A DNA stretch of 64,000 nucleotides from an uncultured Ectothiorhodospiraceae bacterium (GTDB lineage: Bacteria > Pseudomonadota > Gammaproteobacteria > CAMYNG01): contig CAMYNG010000007.1 in NCBI GenBank assembly GCA_947259765.1, positions 62,001 to 126,000 of the forward strand, written 5' to 3'. Within the stretch, counting starts at the first letter, position 1; each line of letters opens with the position of its first letter. The position numbers and the translations under genes were made by a program. Positions 8,308 through 18,200 of the stretch are shown here, in pieces. The notes under the pieces were generated by a model that was given only the letters and a program-made list of their open reading frames with translations, did not search any database and was not told where the DNA came from.

Positions 8308-9420
8308 CTAAAAAGTGTCGTCCTGACTTATCTTGTTACTAGTCCCGGGTACCTGAATTTCAGGGCTCACGATCGGAGTTTCAACTGGTTCTTCGAACTT
8401 AATCCGCGCCTGCATCGCCGGAGTGAGATAGATGCGACCCTGTTGATCGATCAACATTACGTGACGGATGCCCATGGCTGTTGCAGTCTCGTGCCAGTGT
8501 TTGGGTCCAGCGACAAACAGCGCCGTTGCCGCAGCATCGGCGGTTGCGGCTTCGGCGTGGATTACGGTCACGGACTGGGTTTCACGCACCGGGTAACCCG
8601 TGCGCGGATCAAGAATATGGTGTTGACGGCGGTTCTTTTCGTCGAAGTAGCGTTCGTAGTCGCCCGAGGTGAAAACGCTCTCATCACCCTGTATGTCGAG
8701 CGAGGCAATGATGCCTTCCTTACGCGGATGGCGAATGCCGATGTGCCACGGCCGGTTGCCGGCGCTTCCATACGCCCGCAGATCGCCACCGGCATTGAGA
8801 ATGGCGTTTTTGATACCCAGTTGACGTAAATTCTCGACGATGCGATCCAGCGCATAACCCTTCGCGTAGCCACCCAGGTCCAAGCGCACAGCGGGGTTCT
8901 TGCTGCGCATACGAATTCCCTCAATTTCGATGTCGGCCATACTGGGGCGTTGTGCGACCAGCTTCCGTATTTCTGCCTCGCGTGGAGATTGGTTACCGGG
9001 TTCATCTCGCTGGAAACCCCACAATCGAATCAAATGCCCGATAGCGGGATCGAAGAAGCCGCCGCTTTTTAGCGTAAGCTCACGACCGCGTTGAATAACG
9101 GGGAGTACCGATGGCGTCGCGGAAAACCAGGCGGTGGTTTCCAATAGCTTGTTGGTGCGTCCCAGCGGTCCGGGTTGCCAGGCATGCCAGGCGTAGTGCA
9201 TGTACTCCAGATCACTTTGCGTGGCAGCGAAGCCCTGCTGAGCCAATTCCGGCGAAGTGTTAGCGAATTGCACATCAACCAGGGTGCCAAAAACAAAAAA
9301 GGTGTCTGATTCGATGCGCTGCGTGTCGGCGGGGGTGCAGGCCGTTATACCTGAGCCAAACAGCAGGAATACGATCAGTCGAACGAAACGTGAAAACGAG
9401 GAACGGGACATATACGGCAT
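8308..9420 (-). CDS. apbE: ApbE-family FAD:protein FMN transferase (lipoprotein)
   Basis: Periplasmic flavin transferase that attaches FMN to Ser/Thr of targets such as RnfG and NqrC subunits. The 370 residues start with a lipoprotein signal ending in a GITAC lipobox; the alternative start Met4 at 9411 changes little. Family motifs are present: SGGFFDPAIG, DLGGYAKGYALD (flavin/Mg site), NAGGDLRAYG, and HHILDPRTGYPV before the Asp-rich VAGPKHWHE end. It lies 17 nt after gshB on the same strand and separates gshB from tonB. No ApbE target (rnf, nqr) is in the window. Confidence 0.93.
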   Translation of the reverse strand: MPYMSRSSFSRFVRLIVFLLFGSGITACTPADTQRIESDTFFVFGTLVDVQFANTSPELAQQGFAATQSDLEYMHYAWHAWQPGPLGRTNKLLETTAWFSATPSVLPVIQRGRELTLKSGGFFDPAIGHLIRLWGFQRDEPGNQSPREAEIRKLVAQRPSMADIEIEGIRMRSKNPAVRLDLGGYAKGYALDRIVENLRQLGIKNAILNAGGDLRAYGSAGNRPWHIGIRHPRKEGIIASLDIQGDESVFTSGDYERYFDEKNRRQHHILDPRTGYPVRETQSVTVIHAEAATADAAATALFVAGPKHWHETATAMGIRHVMLIDQQGRIYLTPAMQARIKFEEPVETPIVSPEIQVPGTSNKISQDDTF

Positions 9421-9437
9421 AATGCGAAAGAAGAACC

Positions 9438-10409
9438 CTAGCGGGTCGGGCGGGCGCTACTGTTGGCCCGTTTTGTTTCAATAGCGTCCATAAGCAGACT
9501 GGAAATATCCAGATCAAAAAGTGTATCGAGTTGGCGCACACCTGTCGGGCTGGTGACGTTTATTTCAGTCAGAAAATCGCCGATGACATCCAAACCCACA
9601 AACATCAAACCGCGCCGTCGTAACTCGGGGCCCACCTGTTCACAAATCCATCGATCTCTGTCGCTTAATGGTATACCTTCACCTTTTCCGCCGGTTGCCA
9701 GGTTGGCTCGGGTTTCACCGCGGGCGGGAATTCGCGCGAGGGCATAGGGAACCGGCTCACCATCTATGAGAATTATTCGCTTATCACCGGCTGAGATCTC
9801 CGGAATATAGCGCTGAGCCATGGCCTGGCGTGTTTCCTGCTGAGTCAGGGTTTCAATTATCACGTTTCGATTGGGATCGTTACGGGCAATACGAAATACA
9901 GAACTGCCCCCCATGCTATCCAGTGGTTTGACAATGATGTCTTCGTGCTGGTCGAGAAATTCACGAATGACATCCGGCCGTGCACTGACAACGGTTTCCG
10001 GCGTGCATTGTGGGAACCAGGCAGTGAAAAGCTTTTCATTGCAGTCACGCAAGCTGCGCGGATCGTTAACAATTAGTGTGCCGTCCCGACCGGCCAGCTC
10101 GAGTAAATAGGTGGTATAGATAAAGTCCATGTCAAATGGCGGATCCTTGCGCATTAACACAACGTCCATATCAGACAATGGACATTGTTGCGGATCGCCG
10201 AGATCAAACCAGTTGTCCGGGTCGTTGCGTACTTCAAGGGACTGCACGACCGCGCCGACGTTATTTTCGCGCAGAAAAAGATCGGCCTGGTTGACGTGAA
10301 ACAATGACCAACCGCGAACCTGGGCCGCTCGGAGCATTGCCAGCGTGGTGTCTTTTTTGAAGTCGATGGAACCGATGTGGTCCATGACGAAGGCAAGCCG
10401 CAGCGTCAT
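9438..10409 (-). CDS. gshB: Glutathione synthetase
   Basis: ATP-grasp ligase that joins gamma-glutamylcysteine with glycine. The 323 residues match the bacterial GshB length. Typical segments are MDHIGSIDFKKDTTLAML at the N-terminus, VLMRKDPPFDMDFIYTTY, IIVKPLDSMGGSSVFR for ATP binding, and the C-terminal NVTSPTGVRQL. It is the promoter-proximal gene of the minus-strand block and is divergent from pilG across a 371-nt intergenic region. Confidence 0.97.
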   Translation of the reverse strand: MTLRLAFVMDHIGSIDFKKDTTLAMLRAAQVRGWSLFHVNQADLFLRENNVGAVVQSLEVRNDPDNWFDLGDPQQCPLSDMDVVLMRKDPPFDMDFIYTTYLLELAGRDGTLIVNDPRSLRDCNEKLFTAWFPQCTPETVVSARPDVIREFLDQHEDIIVKPLDSMGGSSVFRIARNDPNRNVIIETLTQQETRQAMAQRYIPEISAGDKRIILIDGEPVPYALARIPARGETRANLATGGKGEGIPLSDRDRWICEQVGPELRRRGLMFVGLDVIGDFLTEINVTSPTGVRQLDTLFDLDISSLLMDAIETKRANSSARPTR

Positions 10410-10780
10410 CGTGATCCCGGACAGTTTGTTTAACGTTTGGACGTGAAATCGGTCCCGACTGTAGCAGATTTATACCCCGAGGCGTAAAGCCGATAGGTAA
10501 CCTGGCCAGTACTGTGATTTTCTTCAAGAACTGCGTGCTGGCGCCGATAGAACCTGTGCAAGATTGCGCCGGCTCCCGGTCAACCGGTGCCCCACCCCGA
10601 AAGCTAAGGTGTGGCCTGACTTGACAGACGGCGAAAGCCAAATATTCTATAGAATATGGATACTTATGGATTGTTTCTCAAATATGTGTTAAATATCCAG
10701 AGCTTGGGACGTTAACCTTAATGAATTGTTATCGGAATCGGGCATATGGCCCCTCAGCACCAAACCCATAAGAAAACATT
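10410..10780. other. Divergent gshB/pilG intergenic region
   Basis: This 371-nt gap has no convincing coding frame. It contains the probable pilG promoter and a 16-bp palindrome (separate entries) and a GC-rich middle section of unknown role near 10540-10620. The remainder next to gshB presumably holds the gshB promoter, which I could not place. Confidence 0.6.
10621..10657 (+). promoter_or_regulatory. Probable pilG promoter with overlapping 16-bp palindrome
   Basis: A perfect -35 hexamer TTGACA at 10621-10626 is followed after 16 nt by TATTCT (10643-10648). The -10 box sits inside the perfect palindrome ATATTCTATAGAATAT (10642-10657). The arrangement suggests a sigma70 promoter whose -10 region could be covered by a dimeric repressor. 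About 120 nt of leader then precedes the pilG start. Confidence 0.55.
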
Positions 10781-11182
10781 ATGCTGGCAGAAAAAGTGAT
10801 GGAAGATGAATTCCAGGGCCTAAAGGTGATGGTCATCGACGATAGTAAGACTATCCGGCGAACTGCGGAGACATTATTGAAAAAGGTGGGTTGCGATGTC
10901 ATTACCGCGACAGACGGATTCGAAGCACTAGCGAAAATTGCCGACAACAAACCGGACATTATTTTTGTAGACATTATGATGCCGCGTCTGGACGGCTATC
11001 AAACCACGGCGCTGATTAAAAATAACAAAGTTTTTAACCGTACTCCGGTCATCATGTTGTCCAGTAAAGACGGTTTGTTTGACAGGGCGCGTGGTCGAAT
11101 CGTTGGTTCCGAAGAGTACCTGACCAAACCCTTTACCAAGGAAGAACTGCTCGGCGCCATAAAGAAGCACGTTTTGGCGTAA
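10781..11182 (+). CDS. pilG: Twitching motility response regulator PilG
   Basis: Single-domain CheY-like receiver that promotes pilus extension downstream of the Pil-Chp kinase. The body is KVMVIDDSKTIRRTAETLLKK, the phosphoacceptor is in IIFVDIMMPRLDGYQT, and the switch Lys is in YLTKPFTKEEL. The listed ATG gives 133 residues. A second ATG at 10799 gives a length nearer other PilG proteins, and neither has a strong ribosome site. It is the first gene of the pilGHIJK-chpABC operon. Confidence 0.96.
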   Translation: MLAEKVMEDEFQGLKVMVIDDSKTIRRTAETLLKKVGCDVITATDGFEALAKIADNKPDIIFVDIMMPRLDGYQTTALIKNNKVFNRTPVIMLSSKDGLFDRARGRIVGSEEYLTKPFTKEELLGAIKKHVLA

Positions 11183-11267
11183 CGGGTTCGCCGCTTGCGG
11201 CAACTGAACCTACGGATCACGGTAAGTTTAAAGAATAGATTTCAAGCGTTTTCAGGAGACCGAGAAA

Positions 11268-11633
11268 ATGGCGCGCGTACTAATTGTTGACGACTCCCCC
11301 ACGGAGATCCATGTGCTCAAGGGCATACTGGAAAAAAATGGTCATTCCGTGACCACGGCAGGTGGTGGTGAAGAAGGCATACAAAAAGCAAAAGAAGAAC
11401 TGCCGGAAATAATTCTCATGGATGTTGTTATGCCCGGCCTGAACGGCTTTCAGGCCACCCGGGCCTTATCCAAGGATCCGGGTACGCAGCACATCCCCAT
11501 TATTATAGTGACGACCAAAGATCAGGAAACAGACCGGGTATGGGGTTTGCGCCAGGGCGCAAAAGACTACATTACCAAGCCCGTGGATGAAGCGGAACTG
11601 CAGGCCAAAATGGCCACCGCGCTGGGAGCTTAG
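11268..11633 (+). CDS. pilH: Twitching motility response regulator PilH
   Basis: CheY-like receiver of 121 residues acting with PilG to set the balance of pilus extension and retraction. It contains VLIVDDSPTEIHVLKGILEK, the phosphoacceptor Asp in IILMDVVMPGLNGFQAT, and KDYITKPVDEAEL near the end. The ATG is preceded by CAGGAGACCGAGAAA, a good ribosome site. It lies 85 nt after pilG and 6 nt before pilI. Confidence 0.97.
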   Translation: MARVLIVDDSPTEIHVLKGILEKNGHSVTTAGGGEEGIQKAKEELPEIILMDVVMPGLNGFQATRALSKDPGTQHIPIIIVTTKDQETDRVWGLRQGAKDYITKPVDEAELQAKMATALGA

Positions 11634-11639
11634 ACCGGT

Positions 11640-12191
11640 TTGGCTGCCGCTTTACCACAGCAGCCGTTTGCGCTTCTGCGCGACATTGAGTCGCGTAGTC
11701 GTACCAATGCGATCGGTCTGCCACAGCAGGTAGAGGTTCGTCGCACGTGGTCGGGTATCGGCTTTAAAGTAAACGGCATTCGTTTGGTTGCCGCGGTTTC
11801 CGATATCGATGAAATTTTGGATTATCCGTCCATGACGCGGGTGCCGGGGGCGATGCCATGGGTTAGGGGCTTGGCGAATATTCGCGGAACCTTGCTGCCG
11901 ATCCTGGATTTAAATGGTTTCGTCGAAGGCGACGTAACAACGTCGGGGCGCGACACCCGGGTACTTGCGGTGCATCATGGAGATATTTTTGCCGGCCTCG
12001 TGGTTGACGAGGTTATTGGCTTGCGGCATTTCTTTGATGAAGAGCGCACTGAACAATTGCCGGATGTCTCGAGTGAAATGCGTAAATACCTGACCGGCGC
12101 GTATCGTCAGGGAAATGCTCATTGGGCGGTTTTCAGCATGCAACGTCTGGCGGGAAGTAATCGGTTTTTACAGGTTGCAACGCATGCCTAG
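11640..12191 (+). CDS. pilI: CheW-like coupling protein PilI
   Basis: Adaptor linking the PilJ receptor to the ChpA kinase. The 183 residues contain a CheW domain at about 35-175 with WVRGLANIRGTLLPILDLNGF and GLVVDEVIGLRHF. The start used is TTG at 11640, 6 nt after the pilH stop. No in-frame ATG exists before the domain, so a weak start and translational coupling to pilH are likely. Confidence 0.93.
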   Translation: MAAALPQQPFALLRDIESRSRTNAIGLPQQVEVRRTWSGIGFKVNGIRLVAAVSDIDEILDYPSMTRVPGAMPWVRGLANIRGTLLPILDLNGFVEGDVTTSGRDTRVLAVHHGDIFAGLVVDEVIGLRHFFDEERTEQLPDVSSEMRKYLTGAYRQGNAHWAVFSMQRLAGSNRFLQVATHA

Positions 12192-12276
12192 AAATGCGGC
12201 TCGGTAGTTAAGCCGAAGTTAACAACACATACACATAATACAGTTACACCACACCAAAGACGGTAGGAGCAATACA

Positions 12277-14322
12277 ATGGCAGAGCAAACATCACGCGGG
12301 ATAACAGGTGTATCCTCCGGTCGCGTTTTGCTGCTGGTTATCGGCGCACTAATTCTTGCAGTGGTTGCCACTGTTGGTTTGTTTTTCTATGACGCCCAGC
12401 AGGTCAAACTCGATAAAGAATACATTAACAATATCGGTACCCAGAAGGTATTGTCGCAAGAGATCGCCAAGCTTGCGAGCCAGGCGGCGCAAGGTGAGGT
12501 TGACATGTTTCCGTCATTGCAACGCACGCGTGACGAATTCGGCGAACTGGTCGACTGGCAACAGGCTACTACACCGGCAGAGAGCGCCACTCAGTTAGAA
12601 GACCTGGATACGATTTGGACGGATTACAGTAAGAACGTTGATATCATTTCCAAAGGTCGCGACGTAGTAACATCGACGCGGGCGAACATCCAGGCGATTG
12701 ATGAGCAAATCCCCACCCTGCTGGCGTTAACCGATGAAGTGGTTACAACCCTTGCCGAACAGAACGCGCCACCGGAGCAGATTTATATTGCCGCGCGGCA
12801 GTTGATGTTGATTCAGCGTATAGCCAGTAACGTTATTCATGTACTCGAAGGTGGTGAGCAAGCCGTAACTGCCGCCGATCGTTTTGGCCGTGACGCTGCT
12901 TTGTACGGTCGCGTTCTGGACGGTATGTTACGCGGCAACAAAACATTGAAGGTCGCACGGGTTAGTGATCCGGGCGCACGTGCAAAACTGAATGAGGTTT
13001 CGCAACTCTTTGGCCAAATCAGCACACAGGTGGGCGCGATTCTCGAACGTTCGCCGGAGATGTTTAATATATCTGACGCATCTGAATCCGTATTGGGTTT
13101 GTCCGAAGGTCTGCTGTCCGCAATTGGCAGCCTGTCAAACAGCTACGCGGATGCCTCCGCCGGCCGCGCGTCCGCCGTCGCGGCACAGGGTCTGGCAGTC
13201 GTGACCTTTGTGTTGCTCGTATTGCTGGGTTTTGTCTACACCATGTACAACAAGCAACAGCTGACACTGGTGGAAGAACAGCGACTTATTGCTGAAGACC
13301 AGCGACAGGAAACCCAGGAAACCAACGAGCGAAATCAGCAGGCTATCCTGCGTTTACTCGATGAAATGGGTGACCTTGCTGATGGTGACCTTACAGTTGA
13401 AGCGACAGTTACCGAAGACATCACTGGCGCTATTGCTGACTCAATAAACTACACCATCGAAGCATTGCGCAACCTGGTAACGGCCATTAACGACACGACC
13501 CAACAGGTATCATCTGCAGCACAGCAAACTCAGGCCACGGCAATGCATCTGGCGGAAGCGTCGGATCATCAGGCGCAGCAGATTACGGCGGCGAGTTCGG
13601 CGATTAACGAAATGGCGGTTTCAATTGAAGGCGTTTCCAGCCATGCCGCGGAACTGGCCAATGAAGCCAACCGCTCAGTATCCATCGCCAATAAAGGTAC
13701 CGAGGCTGTGCAACGGACCATCGGCGGTATGGATTCCATTCGTGAAAACATTCAGGAAACATCAAAACGTATTAAACGTCTTGGTGAAAGTTCGCAGGAA
13801 ATCGGTGACATCGTTGAGTTGATTAACGACATTGCCGAGCAGACGAATATTCTCGCACTTAACGCTGCAATCCAGGCCGCCATGGCCGGTGAAGCCGGGC
13901 GAGGTTTCGCGGTCGTGGCCGACGAAGTTCAGCGACTGGCAGAACGTTCCGGTGACGCAACACGGCAAATCGAGGCGCTGGTTAAAACTATCCAGACCGA
14001 TACCCATGAGGCCGTGGCTTCAATGGAGCAAAGCACCGCTAACGTGGTTCAGGGTACGGAACTGGCACAAAATGCCGGCGAGGCTCTGGAGGCCATTGAG
14101 TCGGTGTCCAAGCATCTGGCCGACCTGATCCGGAACATTTCCGAATCGGCATCGCAACAGGCAAATGCGGCAAACAATATCTCCGATACCATGAACGTTA
14201 TCCAGGAGATCACGACACAGACTTCCGCAGGTACCAATGAAACAGCGGCATCAATCGGTAATCTGGCTGAACTGGCTAATGAACTACGACGCTCGGTTGC
14301 CGGCTTCAAGCTTCCCGGCTAA
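12277..14322 (+). CDS. pilJ: Methyl-accepting chemoreceptor PilJ
   Basis: Membrane chemoreceptor of the Pil-Chp system, 681 residues. The first transmembrane segment is near residues 17-37 and the second near 307-325 ([18 protein letters not shown]), enclosing a periplasmic helical PilJ sensor domain. A HAMP-like region follows, then a long signalling coiled coil. The kinase-contact hairpin tip is [20 protein letters not shown]. The normal receptor tip reads NAAIEAA; here Glu is Gln, as is common in PilJ. The ATG has an upstream GTAGGAGCAATACA ribosome site. It is operonic with pilI and pilK. Confidence 0.96.
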   Translation: MAEQTSRGITGVSSGRVLLLVIGALILAVVATVGLFFYDAQQVKLDKEYINNIGTQKVLSQEIAKLASQAAQGEVDMFPSLQRTRDEFGELVDWQQATTPAESATQLEDLDTIWTDYSKNVDIISKGRDVVTSTRANIQAIDEQIPTLLALTDEVVTTLAEQNAPPEQIYIAARQLMLIQRIASNVIHVLEGGEQAVTAADRFGRDAALYGRVLDGMLRGNKTLKVARVSDPGARAKLNEVSQLFGQISTQVGAILERSPEMFNISDASESVLGLSEGLLSAIGSLSNSYADASAGRASAVAAQGLAVVTFVLLVLLGFVYTMYNKQQLTLVEEQRLIAEDQRQETQETNERNQQAILRLLDEMGDLADGDLTVEATVTEDITGAIADSINYTIEALRNLVTAINDTTQQVSSAAQQTQATAMHLAEASDHQAQQITAASSAINEMAVSIEGVSSHAAELANEANRSVSIANKGTEAVQRTIGGMDSIRENIQETSKRIKRLGESSQEIGDIVELINDIAEQTNILALNAAIQAAMAGEAGRGFAVVADEVQRLAERSGDATRQIEALVKTIQTDTHEAVASMEQSTANVVQGTELAQNAGEALEAIESVSKHLADLIRNISESASQQANAANNISDTMNVIQEITTQTSAGTNETAASIGNLAELANELRRSVAGFKLPG

Positions 14323-14349
14323 TCCATCTCGTTGCGTCGGGAGGAGGCT

Positions 14350-15258
14350 ATGGCCTTAGGCACCGTCAAATTTATCGGTGAAACCGGTCGTTGGCAGATG
14401 CAACATCCGCTACCTATGGACGATACGCTTTTTCAGCATTGGCGAGAAATGCTGGAGGCGCGCATTGGTATCAGCTTGCCCCAGGAGCGTAAGTCGTTTC
14501 TGGTCACCAGTCTGGCAGTGCGTATGCGCGAGGTCGGCTGTGAAAACTATGCGGACTATCTCGAACTTCTCGAGAGTGGGCGCAATGGTGCTGTGGAGTG
14601 GGAGATTCTTGTCGATAGATTAACGGTTCATGAGACCCGTTTTTGCCGTGATCAGCAGGCGTTGTTGCTTGTGGAACAGGAGGTTCAGCGCAGACTACCC
14701 AAAAATCCGGACGAACCCGTCAAGCTGGACTTTTGGAGTGTGGGCTGCGCGACCGGTGAAGAACCGTATTCGCTGGCGATTACCGTTGAGCACTTTCTAC
14801 AATCAGTAGACAGACCGGGTTTGTATTCGGTAATGGCGACGGATATCAGCCGCGCTTCCTTGGCCAGTGCCCGTGAAGGTGTGTTTCATCGAAATCGATT
14901 AAAAAACATGCCCGTGGAGCTGTTGCGAACCTATTTTAAACCTTACGATCTGGATCATTATCAATTGGTGAAGCGGATCCGGGATCGCGTCTGTTTTACT
15001 CGATTAAACCTGATAAACCTTGATGCCAACCGGATTGGCGGTATGGATGTCATTTTTTGTCAAAACGTACTGATTTATTTCCGCCGTGAGCGGCGTGTCG
15101 AGATTGTTAACCGGTTGGTGGATCATTTACGCCCCGGCGGGGTATTAATACTCGGTGCAGGCGAGTTAGTGAACTGGAATCATCCCGCATTGGTTCCGAT
15201 TGTGAATGAAGAAGTCATCGCGTACCGTCGCGAGCAAGAGGAAGACGCGGTCTTATGA
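14350..15258 (+). CDS. pilK: CheR-type chemoreceptor methyltransferase PilK
   Basis: SAM-dependent methyltransferase predicted to methylate Glu residues of PilJ. The ATG at 14350 is chosen because GGGAGGAGG lies just ahead; an in-frame TTG at 14332 would include that Shine-Dalgarno. This gives 302 residues. The CheR N-terminal helical domain carries the segment TVHETRFCRDQQ, the SAM-binding motif is FWSVGCATGEEPYSLAI, and the acidic ATDISRASL and FCQNVLIYF motifs follow. It ends in a 4-nt overlap with chpA. Confidence 0.95.
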   Translation: MALGTVKFIGETGRWQMQHPLPMDDTLFQHWREMLEARIGISLPQERKSFLVTSLAVRMREVGCENYADYLELLESGRNGAVEWEILVDRLTVHETRFCRDQQALLLVEQEVQRRLPKNPDEPVKLDFWSVGCATGEEPYSLAITVEHFLQSVDRPGLYSVMATDISRASLASAREGVFHRNRLKNMPVELLRTYFKPYDLDHYQLVKRIRDRVCFTRLNLINLDANRIGGMDVIFCQNVLIYFRRERRVEIVNRLVDHLRPGGVLILGAGELVNWNHPALVPIVNEEVIAYRREQEEDAVL

Positions 15259-18200
15259 GTAATCCCAGTCAGAGTCAGCTAGATATAAATACCCTGGGTT
15301 GGGTGAAGTCGGAAATCGATGACACCCTGAATCAGGCCCGTTCCGCACTGGAAACCTTTGTTGAGTCGCCAGACGATGACTCACAGCTCCGTTTTTGCAT
15401 CAATTACCTGCACCAAGTGCACGGTACGCTGCAAATGGTCGAACTCTACGGAGCGGCCATGGTGGCGGAGGAAATGGAGGCTGTCACGCAGGCGCTGCTG
15501 GATAACCAGATCGGCAATCGTGAGGACGCCTACGAAATTCTCATGCGCGGAATTTTGCAGCTGCCCGACTATCTGGAACGTTTGCAGTCGGGCGCCAAGG
15601 ACATGCCGGTTCTGCTACTACCACTGTTGAACGATCTTCGCGCCACGCGTGGCGATGCACTGCTTACCGAAAATGCTTTATTTCAGCCGGACCTTTCAGT
15701 CGAGGCACCGCTGGTAAGCACGGTGGGCGAACAAGCGGAAGATTTGCCGCAGCTTGCACGCACCTTACGACATACATACCACCTCGGACTGCTCGGCTGG
15801 TTTCGCGAGAAGGATACCCCGGGCAGCCTGCAAAAGCTCCAGGGCGTGGTCGATCAATTGCGTGAGGCAGCCAATGATGCCGAGGCCAGTCGTATGCTGT
15901 GGGTCGCCAGTGGCGTTATTGAAGGTTTGCGTGATGGTGGCCTGGAATCAAGCGTTGCGGTCAAGTTGTTGCTGGGCAACCTCGACCGTCAAATAAAACA
16001 AATCATCGACCAGGGTGAGTCTTCGCTGCAAGACACTCCGCCCGTTGAACTCCTTAAAAACCTGCTTTATTACGTTTCGCGCGCCGAACCTCGTGGAGAG
16101 CTGGTTAAAGAGCTTAAGGGTGCGTTTAACCTGAAAGACGTGCTGCCGGACGCACAGTCAATAGAAAAGGCGCGGGCCGATATGACCGGGCCGAACCAGG
16201 CATTGATGAGCACCGTATCTGCAGTACTGGTCGATGATCTGACCAAGGTTAAGGACAGCCTGGATGTATTCGTTCGTACTGACGACAAGAACGTAGACAC
16301 CTTGCGCGAACTTGGCGATACCTTGACGCAAATGTCCGATACCCTTGGCATGCTGGGCCTGGGTATTCAACGGCAAGAAGTGCTCAACCAGTTGGATATC
16401 CTCAATGAAATGGTTTCCGGCAAAGCAGAAATCAACGACGTCGCACTTATGGATGTCGCCGGCGCCCTGCTCGCTGTAGAGAATGCTTTGGGCGATTTGT
16501 CGACAGCTCGGGTCGCGAATGAAAAGGCGGCTGTTGCCGAAGCAGAAGGCTCCACGGTCAAGGCGCCTGATCAGCAACTTATGCAATCGGTTATTGCTGA
16601 AGCGCGTGCAGAGCTTAACAAGGTCAAGGAAGCGCTTAACGACTTTAGTCGCACACCAAGCCGCCCGGCGCTGCTCAACGACGTACCCGAATATATGAGC
16701 AAAATCCAGGGCAGCCTAGCCATGCTGGATTTGCATCAGGCGGCAGAACTGCTTGCCGTGGCCACCCATTATATAGAGGTGTCGTTGATACCAGGTGACA
16801 ACCTGCCTGAAGATGAGTCCCTGGAAGTGTTGGCTGATGCTATCAGTAGTATTGAATACTACCTTGAATCTCTGGTGGAGGGCTGGGGGCATCCCGAAGC
16901 AATACTACAGGTCGCCCAACAAAGCCTGACCCAGCTCGGTGTGGTGACCGGCACAGGCTTATCCGGTGGTGCTGGAGAAAGCGGGGAAGAAGAGGGGGAG
17001 CTCGGCGAAATCAGCGACAGCGACCTGGTCAACCAGACCCTGGACAACCTTGAGCGTCCGGACCTTTCCGGCATTGACGAAGAAGCCGGTTATGATTCCC
17101 GCGCCGATACCCTGGTCGATATGCCGGCCACGGAGACTGACGAAAAGACCACGATTAATCTGGATACGACCTCCGGTGAGCATGACTTCCAAACGTCCGA
17201 GACTGACCCGACACTGGTTGACCTGCCAATGCCGGATATGTCGATCGAGGAACGCGAGGGCGCCAGCAGCGAGGAATTCAAAATCGAGTCAGAAGGTAGC
17301 GCTGGCCCAGGCTTGACGCTGGAAGGTTTTGACTCAGACGAGAGCCTTGAGAACAATATTCAACAGCCCGGCGAGACGCTTCAAGGCGACACGACTGGTG
17401 ACGAATTGGATTTTGATATCAGCGCGGCCAGCGCAGAAACGGACGTGATGACACCCGAGGCCTCCCGTTCAATGGCAGAGTCTGCGGCCGCGTCTCTGCT
17501 AGAAGAAATCGATGATGAGATCCTGGAAATTTTCCTTGAGGAAGCCGAGGAAGAGCAGGCCAACATCGCACGAAATTATCCCAAGTGGAAAGCAAACCCG
17601 GAGAACGAGGAAGCCCTCATGGATATGCGCCGTTCCTTTCATACGCTGAAGGGAAGTGGTCGTCTGGTGGGTGCAATTGACGTGGGTGAGTTTGCCTGGG
17701 CGTGTGAAAACATGCTTAACCGGGTTATCGACAACACGGTAGAGCCGACACCGGTAATGCATGAACTTCTGCTAAGAGTGCAGGAAGTCCTACCGCAGTT
17801 GTTTGACGGTTTTCGTCACGGCAAACAACCGGACCACGAAATTTTTAATTTAATGGACATTGCTCATGCCCTTAGTCAGGGAAAGCAAGTCGGCGATGAC
17901 GCACTGCAGCAGGCGCAGCAGGCCGAGCCGATTGAGGTTACAGCGCCAGTAGAAACCACTCAATCCGAGGCAATTGTTGAAGAAGCCACGGCTTCGGAAA
18001 TTGATGAGGACACTCAGCTAATCGGTGAGCCGCAAACGGAAACAATCGATGGCTTCGTGATCCCGCCAATTGATTCTGCATTGTGTGATATTTATCGCAA
18101 TGAAGCGCAACTGCATTTACAAACACTGCGCGAATACATACTTAATGCGCAGGATCAAAAAGAACTTGGCATCACACATGACTTGATTCGCGCGCTACAT

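Noticed and set aside
10440-10640. Possible c-di-GMP riboswitch before pilG (GGCGTAAAGCC and AGGTAACC near 10480-10502)
   Set aside because: Only isolated words resemble the GEMM consensus; the order and the paired stems do not fit.
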